Assembly: GCA_021777035.1 (NCBI GenBank)
Contig: JAIQZR010000147.1
Span: forward strand, 1-64,000
DNA from: Candidatus Scalindua sp.
GTDB lineage: Bacteria; Planctomycetota; Brocadiia; Brocadiales; Scalinduaceae
DNA length: 64,000 nt
Direction: 5' to 3'
Shown in pieces: positions 46,651-55,198 of the stretch. How positions within the stretch are numbered: position 1 is the first letter of the stretch; every line of letters starts with the position of its first letter. Both the position numbers and the translations under genes were made by a program. The notes beneath the pieces were generated by a model. That model did not search any database, was not told where the DNA came from, and saw only the letters and a program-made list of their open reading frames with translations.

Positions 46651-48942
46651 TTACTGTCCATACGTTGGGTATCTAATTTTTGTTTTATTATTTTCCTTTG
46701 TAAAAGCACGAGCCTCTTCTTCTTCCCTAATCAAGATGGTAGGCTTTATTAGTATAATCAGATTGTCAGCAAGATTAATATCCTTTCGAACCGTATCACT
46801 GGAAAATAATCTTTTTAAAATAGGAATCTTGGAAAGAATTGGCACTCCGGTTGACGTTTTTGTCTCAGCGCTCTTGCCCAATCCGCCAATCATAAGTATT
46901 CCTTTATCAGGAACTGAAACCGTTACTGACAATTCCTGCTTAACGGTTTGTGGACGTTGTATTGTATTAGTCGCTGTTGCTGTCGTTCCCCCTCCTGATG
47001 TACTGGCACCACCAGTTACAAAAGGTGTATCTGTAAACGATACAGAAGTGATAACAGGGTGTACTTCCAGAGAGACATATTTCCTGTCTGCACTGACAAT
47101 CGGTCTCACATTAAACGTGGTACCATCGTCTATTTCTGACATCACCGGTTGAGGTGTTTGGCTTACAATTGTATAGCTCTCTATATAGTTTATCGTTGTA
47201 ACTACTTTAATGGTCCCCCTTTGGGTATTTGACAGGGTTATCTTCGGGGCGGTTACTGTCTCCGCCTCATTACTCTCCTGCACTGCTTTCAGAAACCCCT
47301 TTAAGAATAAGCCGTCGAAAATCTGATATGTAAGATTTAGGCCCGTTGTTGTACCCAAAGCAGTCGTTGTTCCTGTATCTATAAAACTAGTACCAGTTTC
47401 ATTAAAGATTCCCTTCCGTTTGGGGTCATCTGCCCCTTGAGAAAGGTCAAATTCATTTATATTATTTCCAAAAGCCTCCAGAAAATTATCGGAAACCGCA
47501 ATAAACCTGGCTTCTATCGCTATCTGGAGGTCTGCGGAAGACCTCAACGCCGCGAGAAGGCCTTCTACTCGCTTATGGACATCAATCGTTTGTGTTACAA
47601 CGATATCACCCAGCATGCCCTCCCTTGCCGCTATTAAGCCTCTGCCGCCACCTGCACCGGACTTCCATGATTGAGGTTCTATCGTACCGGTAATCAAATC
47701 AATAATTTCTTTCACCCTGTCAAAGGTGTCTTTACCCTCTCCTGCAGGAGCAGTCTCCTCTTCATCACTCAAAGCGGAAGCCTGAGTAGATAAACTTTGT
47801 CTGTCATCCAGATTTATTAGCAAATCACGAACATCATAAACCCTCAATTCCAGGGATTCTTTAGAAATATAGACGACATTGTCCTTTACCAAATACCCCG
47901 TACCTTTTGGTAAGAGATACTTCAGTATTACAGAAAGAGGAACATCACTAAGCTTTATATTTATATTTATATCCTGAGCATTATCATCTAAGAAGAAATT
48001 CATCTGTGTTTTTTCCTGAAGAAATGCGATTACATCACGAAGCGAAGTATTGATAAACTCAATTGACAACTTTTTGCCCATCTTAGTCTGCATGTTCTGA
48101 GGGAGGGGTTTATGTACCGGAGAAGGTGATATCTCCAACCTTTCAGTATGCTTGCGGTTTTCTTCCAGCCTTTTTGTAGGATCTTCTTTCTGTACCCTCT
48201 CCTTGATCTCTTTCCACTCATCCTCTGTAGTAAACTGCATCAAATCGTTGTAAGGTATTGACTTCTCTTTCAGGTTTTCAAAATATCGATCACGTTCATA
48301 GACATCAACTTTTTTTATTTGAGTTAGTATCTTTCTGTGCCTTATGCCTTCCTGAAGCACCCGGGCATTCTCTATAAACGCGATGGCCCCTCCATCATCA
48401 GGGTGATCCTCTAGTATTTCCTCTGCTATCTTGACGGCATCTTCATATCTATTCTCTTGCGTAGCACGTTCTGCCGTTTGTAGTAGCTGTACTTTCCTCT
48501 TTAAGGCGAGAGCAGTCCCATCATCAGGCTGCTTTTTCAATATTGCATCTATTTTCTTAATAGCATATTCATACAACTGCGCATTTATGGCTTGATCGGC
48601 AGCCTGAAGGAGTTTCCTTCGCTTCTTCTCGGAAATCGCCGCTTTCTTCGAAATAGTCGTTTTGGTCGTATCCTTTATCTGCTTTTCGACAACTATTCTG
48701 TTACCACTTCTCCTGATATCTCTTTTTTTCAGAACCTCGGAAGAGTGCGTTATATCTCTTTTTTTCGGTTGCCTGGTTACATCTTCCTGGTAGGGGTCTG
48801 ATTGAGGCCTACTGTATGGCGGTTGTACAATTTCGTCACTTTTTTTGTCCAGTGCCTGGTTTGATGTCGTCTGACACGCACTTGTCATGAGGAGTAAGCA
48901 AATTGCCACAGTTGCGAGAATCTTCCCTTGATTAGTTTTCAT
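46651..48942 (-). CDS. Secretin lipoprotein of a type IV pilus-like system
   Basis: This 763-residue protein has a lipoprotein signal (Cys at 23, MTSAC). Residues about 100-200 contain TPR-like helices, about 290-380 an STN/N0-type domain (LRDVIAFLQEKTQMNFF and PLSVILKYLL), and about 540-745 the secretin domain with VTAPKITLSNTQ and VPDKGILMIGGL. It matches the Amuc_1098-like outer-membrane secretin of planctomycete-verrucomicrobial pilus loci. It is the last of four co-oriented assembly genes. Confidence 0.88.
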   Translation of the reverse strand: MKTNQGKILATVAICLLLMTSACQTTSNQALDKKSDEIVQPPYSRPQSDPYQEDVTRQPKKRDITHSSEVLKKRDIRRSGNRIVVEKQIKDTTKTTISKKAAISEKKRRKLLQAADQAINAQLYEYAIKKIDAILKKQPDDGTALALKRKVQLLQTAERATQENRYEDAVKIAEEILEDHPDDGGAIAFIENARVLQEGIRHRKILTQIKKVDVYERDRYFENLKEKSIPYNDLMQFTTEDEWKEIKERVQKEDPTKRLEENRKHTERLEISPSPVHKPLPQNMQTKMGKKLSIEFINTSLRDVIAFLQEKTQMNFFLDDNAQDININIKLSDVPLSVILKYLLPKGTGYLVKDNVVYISKESLELRVYDVRDLLINLDDRQSLSTQASALSDEEETAPAGEGKDTFDRVKEIIDLITGTIEPQSWKSGAGGGRGLIAAREGMLGDIVVTQTIDVHKRVEGLLAALRSSADLQIAIEARFIAVSDNFLEAFGNNINEFDLSQGADDPKRKGIFNETGTSFIDTGTTTALGTTTGLNLTYQIFDGLFLKGFLKAVQESNEAETVTAPKITLSNTQRGTIKVVTTINYIESYTIVSQTPQPVMSEIDDGTTFNVRPIVSADRKYVSLEVHPVITSVSFTDTPFVTGGASTSGGGTTATATNTIQRPQTVKQELSVTVSVPDKGILMIGGLGKSAETKTSTGVPILSKIPILKRLFSSDTVRKDINLADNLIILIKPTILIREEEEARAFTKENNKTKIRYPTYGQ

Positions 48943-48970
48943 GTTTTTACGTAAACTAAATTAGTTCGGC

Positions 48971-49948
48971 TCAGTCTCCGCTTTCCGTTTCTTCCAAAAT
49001 TGATCTTAATAACTCTACATTTTTTTCAAACGGTTTTTTTGCTTTGTTTACAATTTCCTGCTGATCTTTCGTTATATTTTCTATGGTTGTATTTACTTTT
49101 AATACTGTGGGAGTAATATTGTTAGTCGCTTTTTTTTGTGTTGTTTTTGTTTTATCAAGTATTTTTTTATACCATACTTTTTCTCGTTCTTCCCCTGCTT
49201 TTTCCCGCCCTTCCCCTAACCATAACTCCATGATAATGCCATTCTCATCTTTATACTTAATCTGAGGAGAAGATTTCATATATGTCTCACCCGGTACTAT
49301 CCTGGAGCCAACAAACTCTCCTTTTTCATTCAAGATAAGAACCTTCCTCATTAATGTCATTTGTCTCTGTGCATTATGGACAATATCTTGCAACACATAA
49401 CCTGTTGCAAAATCGAGTACTTTCCCGCCAATAATCTTTTTCCCGCCAATTCTTTCTCCTGCCTTTATTGGAAATCCGTGTTCACGCCATTGTCCATCTA
49501 TCTCTTTCTTTACCTCTATATAAGCGAGGTTATCAACCATCCCTTTGAAAATAATTTCTATCTTATCTACGACTTCAATTTCTTCAGATTGGACGATCTC
49601 CTCCTCTTCTGCTTTTTTCACAATTACCTTTGTCGGCCCAGCGAAGACTGTTCGTCTTTTAATTTGATTTGCCCAGGAAGAACCATTAATTTTATTTAAC
49701 AGATCTAACTCGTATTCTACACTATCTTCTTTTTTGGGATCTGCATGTCTTATATTTGATTCTACGGCGTTAACGGCACGGGATACCTTCGATCTCAATT
49801 TCCCCGCGCTATATGGAGAAAGGAAGAGGCTCCAGCCGACATTATATAAACAATAAAGTAAAATCAAAGATAAAATTGCTTTGAATACATAGCCATATAT
49901 TTTTTCTTTTTGTACCGTCCGCATTATTTGGTTGCCCACCTTAAACAC
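48971..49948 (-). CDS. Pilus-locus inner-membrane protein (Amuc_1099-like position)
   Basis: This 325-residue protein has a single transmembrane helix (about 22-45) and a periplasmic, highly charged region rich in Lys and Glu. It lies between the PilO-like gene and the secretin, where a PilP/Amuc_1099-type connector is expected. Sequence identity to PilP is not evident to me. An in-frame ATG at residue 9 is an alternative start. Confidence 0.6.
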   Translation of the reverse strand: MFKVGNQIMRTVQKEKIYGYVFKAILSLILLYCLYNVGWSLFLSPYSAGKLRSKVSRAVNAVESNIRHADPKKEDSVEYELDLLNKINGSSWANQIKRRTVFAGPTKVIVKKAEEEEIVQSEEIEVVDKIEIIFKGMVDNLAYIEVKKEIDGQWREHGFPIKAGERIGGKKIIGGKVLDFATGYVLQDIVHNAQRQMTLMRKVLILNEKGEFVGSRIVPGETYMKSSPQIKYKDENGIIMELWLGEGREKAGEEREKVWYKKILDKTKTTQKKATNNITPTVLKVNTTIENITKDQQEIVNKAKKPFEKNVELLRSILEETESGD

Positions 49949-49995
49949 TGTTACAACTCTTTAACCATGCTCTTTTTTGTTGCGGTGTCGCAAGA

Positions 49996-50859
49996 TTATA
50001 TCTTAAAATCCAAGACATATGCAGAGATTACAACATTCACTATGGAAGGAGACTGGAAACTTCTTTTCTGCACAGAATCACCAGATCGGGGTGATTTCTC
50101 CACCGTTTCCGGCATTCGGAGTCTATTCAACTCTCCATTAAGACCAATAGTCTCAATTTCAAAAGACAACTCTGATTTTAAAAATTCGTTAATTAGGGGA
50201 AAAAGCCTTTCAACATTTATACCTACCTCTACCGTGAACGGAATAGTATCATACAATTCCGTGTGAGTCGTATCGCCAGAAACCGCATTCTCGATTTCAA
50301 AATTGATACCCTCAAAATAATCAACCTCTAATTCTTCCTTAAGTATTATGTTTACTAACGCTTCTGTAATCCAAAATCTTTTCTGTTCCGGAATAATCTC
50401 CTCCCAAGAGGGAATTTTCTCTCTCCATTGTTTAAAATGAAGTGCATTTTTACCATAGGGAATCGCCCGCGCTTTTATCCTATCCAGAAGAATATCTGTT
50501 TCCTGAATATATCTATTTGCCCATAACGCCTCATCCTCAATCTCCTCGCCATCAAAAGATCCGAAAATCTTTTCGAGCTGAGTGTCTCGTTCCTTATAAA
50601 ACTGCTCGTATCCATGCTGGATCTTCCTGGCCGCCTCTAGTTTCATTTTTTCCGCCTTTATCCATTTTTTATTGCGAATTTTATGACCCTTGCTTGCATA
50701 CCTTTCTAGTTTCGTCAGTAATCTTTCAATATTCTCTATCTTCTCACTATTTCTAGATCGGAATGGGCCTACAACACAAAAATAAAAAGCGATTACTATA
50801 ACTATTACTCCCCCTATAGAGATCCAGAATTTATTTTTCTTAATGCCTGAGATATCCAT
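49996..50859 (-). CDS. PilO/Amuc_1100-like pilus assembly protein
   Basis: This 287-residue protein has an N-terminal transmembrane helix (about 11-30) followed by a coiled coil (about 40-95) and a ferredoxin-like C-terminal region (about 155-287), the layout of PilO and Amuc_1100. It lies 17 bases after the PilM/N gene. Assignment is by architecture and position rather than a diagnostic motif. Confidence 0.65.
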   Translation of the reverse strand: MDISGIKKNKFWISIGGVIVIVIAFYFCVVGPFRSRNSEKIENIERLLTKLERYASKGHKIRNKKWIKAEKMKLEAARKIQHGYEQFYKERDTQLEKIFGSFDGEEIEDEALWANRYIQETDILLDRIKARAIPYGKNALHFKQWREKIPSWEEIIPEQKRFWITEALVNIILKEELEVDYFEGINFEIENAVSGDTTHTELYDTIPFTVEVGINVERLFPLINEFLKSELSFEIETIGLNGELNRLRMPETVEKSPRSGDSVQKRSFQSPSIVNVVISAYVLDFKI

Positions 50860-50876
50860 GTCGCTATTCCATTCTC

Positions 50877-52589
50877 TTAATATTGATCCGTTTGTCTAAG
50901 GGTTCGCGAAAAAACCACTTTACAATCTACTATACACTGTAATTCAAAACATATCGGCGCGCTTATGTCGCCTGCTCTCTCTTTTTCGTCCAGGACGGCA
51001 ACACGGCGCACTGAGCCTTGCATTAATCTTACATCACGAAAAGCAGGTGTTTTTTGATCGGTCAATACTAAACTCGCTATGGGTTTTTTAACTTTTTCCT
51101 CTATATATGATACTTCCGGAGCATAACTTTCGCCCTTAATCCTTATAATCAACACCTCCTTCGACGTATCAATGGTTTTGGATGTGGTTGCTCCTTTTTT
51201 CCCAAAAAAATCCTTACTGTCAGCCTTTTCCTTTTTACCAGATTCAGGAATACCCCATCGCGATTCTATACTTAACAAATACACATTTTCCGGAATTGTG
51301 TTAATAATTTTATTTATTGTTTCTATCCAGAACTCTCCCTGGTCACCTATCGACTCCCACAAATATATATTCTCTTCCACTTTTTTAACTTTTTTCTCCA
51401 CACCCTTAAAGACTTTTTCCAATCTCTTTGCTTCGTTTACTGTTCTGGTTAAGGTATCTACACTATTCGAAAGAGGTTTCCATAGTAAATAATCCTTAAT
51501 GCTCTGTGTAAAGACGCCCAAAAAAATTGCAATTGCAATAACACATGCTAGAATTTTTCTCTTTGAAACCAACCTCTCTTTAACATAATCATGTGGCAGA
51601 AGATTTATCTTAATTTGACCCCGATCTAAACCCTGCAGTGCAAGTCCTAATGCCGTTTCAAAACCATAAATGTTTTTATTCTTTGCCTCAGAAAGATCAA
51701 AACCCCTTACCATACTAATATTATCTGACAAGTTCAGAACCTGGATCTCACTTTCCAGGTTTTCATCAACAAATTTAGTATTATCATCATCTTCAAACAC
51801 ATCGCCCATTAAATATAAAATTTTCGGCTTAGTACCTTTTGATACAGAGACATAATATCCCATTGATCTCTGTATTTCCTGTATAAGAGTCATGTTCACT
51901 TCCGAAATGGGAATGCTTCTATTCCAATATCTTGATTTCCCAACCACGATAAAATCCGTATTTCCCTGCTCAACATTGATAACAATAGAATCTTCGTTTG
52001 AATTCGAACATAAGTGAACAAGGTTATAAATCGCAATAGGGGTAATTTGAATAGCATCCAGGTTCTCATTTATTAGCGCCAGTTTCGGCAAAAGGCTGTA
52101 TATATTTTCCTTTTTTGTGGCAAATAACCCGATCTTAATGCCTTTGTTTGCCGTCCCATCATTATCAAACCGTTGATAGTCCCATACAATTTCATCAGGA
52201 GAAAAAGGGACTTGCTTACGTAATTCAAAGTTTAATGCGTCACCGACGCGGCTTTTTTTAATTGGCGGGAGTGTAAAAAACCTTGAGAGTATCATTTTCC
52301 CGGAAAGAGAAACTGTTATTTTGTCAGATTTTTTGATTAAATTACGCTCTTTAAAAATGCCTATCGCATCTTCAACACGTCCTGGCTTATCAAGTGTAAT
52401 TTCATGGTTCTGTGATGAGTAGTCAATCCGGTCAATTGCCTCTACAATTAATTTCCCGTCATGGAAGCTCGCCTTCGCGGCTTTAATACCACCGTCACCG
52501 ATCTCAAGCCCCCAAACGCTTTTATCCCCTGATAGCCCAACGGAATTAGACCATTTTTCGTAAATTGCTCTAATATTCATTTGTAACAA
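50877..52589 (-). CDS. pilM: PilM-PilN fusion, type IV pilus assembly ATPase-like protein
   Basis: This protein has 570 residues. Residues about 22-320 form an actin-like PilM domain (GLEIGDGGIKAAKA, SRFFTLPPIKKSRVGDALNFELRKQVPFS, and SIVINVEQGNTD). A transmembrane helix at about 342-362 and a periplasmic PilN-like region complete it. It is the first of four pilus genes, so the PilM/PilN, PilO-like, connector and secretin subunits are encoded together. No PilB/PilT ATPase or pilin lies in the window. Confidence 0.85.
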   Translation of the reverse strand: MLQMNIRAIYEKWSNSVGLSGDKSVWGLEIGDGGIKAAKASFHDGKLIVEAIDRIDYSSQNHEITLDKPGRVEDAIGIFKERNLIKKSDKITVSLSGKMILSRFFTLPPIKKSRVGDALNFELRKQVPFSPDEIVWDYQRFDNDGTANKGIKIGLFATKKENIYSLLPKLALINENLDAIQITPIAIYNLVHLCSNSNEDSIVINVEQGNTDFIVVGKSRYWNRSIPISEVNMTLIQEIQRSMGYYVSVSKGTKPKILYLMGDVFEDDDNTKFVDENLESEIQVLNLSDNISMVRGFDLSEAKNKNIYGFETALGLALQGLDRGQIKINLLPHDYVKERLVSKRKILACVIAIAIFLGVFTQSIKDYLLWKPLSNSVDTLTRTVNEAKRLEKVFKGVEKKVKKVEENIYLWESIGDQGEFWIETINKIINTIPENVYLLSIESRWGIPESGKKEKADSKDFFGKKGATTSKTIDTSKEVLIIRIKGESYAPEVSYIEEKVKKPIASLVLTDQKTPAFRDVRLMQGSVRRVAVLDEKERAGDISAPICFELQCIVDCKVVFSRTLRQTDQY

Positions 52590-52595
52590 AGAATA

Positions 52596-53540
52596 CTAAA
52601 AGTTTTCAGATTTTAATGATGAAATAATTTTCTCAGCAGTTGATTCCGGCCCTTCATACTCCTCTGCCTCCAGCCATTGAACATCAGGAAAGCTTCTAAA
52701 CCATGTCATCTGCCTTTTGGCAAATCTACGTGTACTCAATTTCACCATATCCCTCGCCTCATCTAAGGTAAGCTCCCCATCAAGATATTGAATAACTTCC
52801 TTATAACCCAGTGCCTGCCTTGCCTGCTTACTTAACCCTTCCGGGTTTTTCAACAGCGATTGAACCTCGTCAATAAGCCCTCTATCAAACATTGTTTCAA
52901 CACGTTCATTAATCCTCCGGTAAATATCTTCCCTCTCTCTCGCTATACACATGATCTTAAACTGATAACTCTTTCTTGCCAGTTTATACTGTTCCTGTAA
53001 TACCGAAACAGGCTTGCCCGTTATTCTATAAACCTCTATCGCTCGTATGATGCGTCGAAGGTTATTCGGGTGCAGTTCGCCCGCTTTAACAGGATCTATC
53101 CGTTCTAATATTCCGTGAACGTGCTGATTGCCCTTTTCGTCTGCAAGCCCTTCCAGCTCTCTACGGATATCCCAATCTGCTCCGGGACCATTGAAAATAC
53201 CATCAACAAGCCCCTTTATATAAAGAGGACTGCCGCCGACAATCAGAAACTTTCGTTCTTTGCTATCGACATCGTTAATTAGTGCCTCAACATCATCAAC
53301 ATACCTACCGACACTATAACTCTCCCATGGATCAACAATATCAATGAAATGGTGTGGAACGCGCTCCCTCATGCCGGGCGATGGTTTTGCCGTCCCGATA
53401 TCCATCCCCCGGTAAAAAAGCATTGAATCAGCGGAAATTATCTCGCCTCTGATTTTCTGCGCGACAGTAAACCCAACCTCCGTTTTATCACAGGCCGTCG
53501 GCCCGGTAAGTATTGCAATCGTCATTTCACGAACAGACAA
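52596..53540 (-). CDS. miaA: tRNA dimethylallyltransferase
   Basis: This 314-residue protein has GEIISADSMLFYRGMDIGTAKP, VPHHFIDIVDPWESYSVGRY, the GGSPLYIKGLVDG segment and the C-terminal RRFAKRQMTWFR. It adds dimethylallyl to A37 of tRNAs reading UNN codons. The P-loop reads GPTACDKT at 13-20, with Asp where nearly all MiaA proteins have Gly. It follows the pilM gene direction with a six-base gap. Whether the D18 change still permits phosphate binding is open. Confidence 0.92.
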   Translation of the reverse strand: MSVREMTIAILTGPTACDKTEVGFTVAQKIRGEIISADSMLFYRGMDIGTAKPSPGMRERVPHHFIDIVDPWESYSVGRYVDDVEALINDVDSKERKFLIVGGSPLYIKGLVDGIFNGPGADWDIRRELEGLADEKGNQHVHGILERIDPVKAGELHPNNLRRIIRAIEVYRITGKPVSVLQEQYKLARKSYQFKIMCIAREREDIYRRINERVETMFDRGLIDEVQSLLKNPEGLSKQARQALGYKEVIQYLDGELTLDEARDMVKLSTRRFAKRQMTWFRSFPDVQWLEAEEYEGPESTAEKIISSLKSENF

Positions 53541-53570
53541 AGAAATAATACTCCCTAAGAAGAATCAAAA

Positions 53571-53692
53571 TACGTAGGGGCTGTTTCCCAAACAGCCTTT
53601 GTTATACAATATAGCTCGCTTGGACCGTCCGTCCAGCGGCTTTAGCCTTCCATTATACACGACAAGGGAAACCTGAAGGTTTCCGCTACGTC
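53571..53692. repeat. REP/MITE-like palindromic repeat unit
   Basis: The unit begins TACGTAGGGG and ends GCTACGTCC, with two internal perfect hairpins: GGCTGTTT/AAACAGCC at 53579-53597 and GGAAACC/GGTTTCC at 53667-53684. It shares the start AAAATACGTAGGG and the TTTAGCCTT word with the core of the MITE at 35962-36118, so both belong to one family. No gene lies in 53541-53803. Confidence 0.65.
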
Positions 53693-53803
53693 CTAATTTA
53701 ATGACCTTGCTTGTCCCGCAGGCAAGGAATTCGGGAAGCAGAATCCCATTAAAAATCCCTGACATCTCATATCTCAAAATAGTAGCTTGCGCAAGCTATA
53801 AGG

Positions 53804-54811
53804 TTATTTACCAATATCGTGCAGCCTGTCCAGTGGGCTTTGAAGTCCGTCAATTTCGCGTTGCATTACATGGGTATAAATCTCGGTTGTTTTGACGTCG
53901 GCATGGCCCAACAACGTTTGTAAGACCCGGATATTGACGCCGTTTTCCAGCATATGGGTGGCGAAACTGTGGCGTAAAGTATGGCAGCCCGCGCGCTTCA
54001 AAATCCCTGCTCGATCAACGGCGCTCTTGACTGCCTTTTGAAGGCCGGATTCCATAACATGATGCCGCATTTTACGGCCTGATCTTGGATCAACGGATCT
54101 TTTTTTCGCGGGAAAGAGATATTGCCAGCGGGTCTCACCTTCTGCGTTTGGATACTTACGGGCTAAAGCTTCCGGCAAGTAAACTTTTCCGAAACCCTCA
54201 TCACAGTCTCGGTGATGAAGGTTGATTACGTATTTTATATGTGTTTGAAGCTCTTCGCGGATGTTCCCGGGCAGTATAGTTGTTCTGTCTTTGCCGCCTT
54301 TGCCCCCGCGAACAAAAATTTTATTTTGACCAAAATCAACGTCCTGGATGCGCAGTCTTATACATTCCATAAGACGCAGGCCTGAACCGTACAGTAATTT
54401 TGACATCAATGCGTGCGTCCCGCCCATCATCAGGAGTAGGCGTTGAACCTCTTCTTGAGTGAGTACCGTTGGTGGCCTTTGTTTCTTTTTAGAGCGAATA
54501 GGTGAGATTTTGCCGTCAAGAGGTAGATCAAGTACTTCACGGTAGAGAAAGACGATGGCATTCAATGCCTGACTCTGAGTAGAAGCGGAAACCTTTCCTT
54601 GTGTTGCCAGGTCAGATAAAAACCTCTCAACGTGTTTAGAGCATAGATTTTTTGGATGGATCCTGCTTCCGAAAAAACGTACATAACGCAATATCCACTG
54701 GCAATATGAAGTTTCAGTGCGGTAAGCGTAATGATGATAACGTAAAACCTCCCGTACCTGATCCATCAACTTTAAAGAAGGATTGGGGCGAAACCTGGGC
54801 TTATTTTCCAT
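53804..54811 (-). CDS. intI: Integron integrase (tyrosine recombinase)
   Basis: The ATG at 54811 is chosen over TTG 54832, which overlaps the -10 box of the promoter; the product is 335 residues. It has an N-terminal SAM-like domain (HHYAYRTETSYCQWI) and catalytic domain with RHRY residues: R in SGLRLMECIRLRI, HTLRHSFATHMLE, H in LLGHADVKTT and Y in IYTHV. The additional segment between (LFPAKKRSVDPRSGRKMRHHVMES) is the IntI-specific patch that separates integron integrases from XerC/D. It excises and inserts cassettes at the adjacent attI. Confidence 0.95.
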   Translation of the reverse strand: MENKPRFRPNPSLKLMDQVREVLRYHHYAYRTETSYCQWILRYVRFFGSRIHPKNLCSKHVERFLSDLATQGKVSASTQSQALNAIVFLYREVLDLPLDGKISPIRSKKKQRPPTVLTQEEVQRLLLMMGGTHALMSKLLYGSGLRLMECIRLRIQDVDFGQNKIFVRGGKGGKDRTTILPGNIREELQTHIKYVINLHHRDCDEGFGKVYLPEALARKYPNAEGETRWQYLFPAKKRSVDPRSGRKMRHHVMESGLQKAVKSAVDRAGILKRAGCHTLRHSFATHMLENGVNIRVLQTLLGHADVKTTEIYTHVMQREIDGLQSPLDRLHDIGK

Positions 54812-54820
54812 GTTTTGGGC

Positions 54821-54849
54821 AAGATATCGCAATAAGTGGAAAATGTCAA
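54821..54849 (-). promoter_or_regulatory. Predicted intI promoter
   Basis: On the minus strand TTGACA (54849-54844), a 17-base spacer and TATCTT (54826-54821) lie nine bases before the chosen ATG, so the transcript would begin only a few bases upstream of it or be leaderless. The 14-bp box at 54831-54844 fills most of the spacer. Confidence 0.6.
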
Positions 54850-54872
54850 GTGTGTTTTAATAAGTGGAAAAT
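54831..54872. repeat. Pair of identical 14-bp boxes in the intI promoter region
   Basis: AATAAGTGGAAAAT occurs at 54831-54844 and at 54859-54872, 28 bp apart. A 12-bp version, inverted, lies at 55073-55084 inside attI. Such placement suits binding sites for an intI regulator or IntI itself. Confidence 0.6.
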
Positions 54873-54976
54873 TTGTTTTGCTTTTATAATAGTAATGTCC
54901 CGGTTAATTTAACTCGGTTTTTACCAATTATTGAAAAAGTTATTATCGTAAGCCATTGCTATTATTGAATCAAGGC

Positions 54977-55005
54977 TTGACTGCTTAATGGAATTTGATT
55001 AATAT
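54977..55005 (+). promoter_or_regulatory. Predicted cassette promoter Pc
   Basis: TTGACT (54977-54982), a 17-base spacer and TAATAT (55000-55005) lie between intI and the first cassette and point toward it. It matches the sigma-70 consensus well. A transcript would begin near 55012, about 50 bases before the leader ORF. Confidence 0.7.
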
Positions 55006-55064
55006 TACAAAATAATTACTATTGGCATAAGTGATTACATTTTCCATCTATAGGAGGTAATAGC

Positions 55065-55094
55065 ATGGAAACTTTCCACTTATTGCTCTGTTAG
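55065..55094 (+). CDS. attI leader ORF of nine codons
   Basis: ATG at 55065, preceded by AGGAGGT at 55052-55058 (six-base spacing), reads METFHLLLC and stops at TAG 55092-55094. The stop lies inside the recombination core GTTAGAT, and the codons TTC-CAC-TTA-TT overlap the inverted 12-bp box. Class 1 integrons have a comparable short attI ORF (ORF-11) that improves translation of the first cassette gene. Not shown to be translated here. Confidence 0.55.
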   Translation: METFHLLLC

Positions 55095-55096
55095 AT
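55073..55096 (+). other. attI recombination region
   Basis: The core GTTAGAT (55090-55096) fits GTTRRRY, with the crossover after its first base. The inverted 12-bp box TTTCCACTTATT is at 55073-55084. It lies 260-280 bases from intI, in the orientation expected for an integron attI. Exact attI limits need experiment. Confidence 0.7.
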
Positions 55097-55198
55097 TTAT
55101 AAATGATGACTCTTGGCTAAAAATTACAATCTACCAATTTGAAATCCAAAATAGAAGAATGCGGCAAAGCAAATTATCGTAAAAAAGAAGGTAGAAAA

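Noticed and set aside
53571-53692. Intact insertion sequence
   Set aside because: No open frame or transposase motif and no target duplication at its edges.
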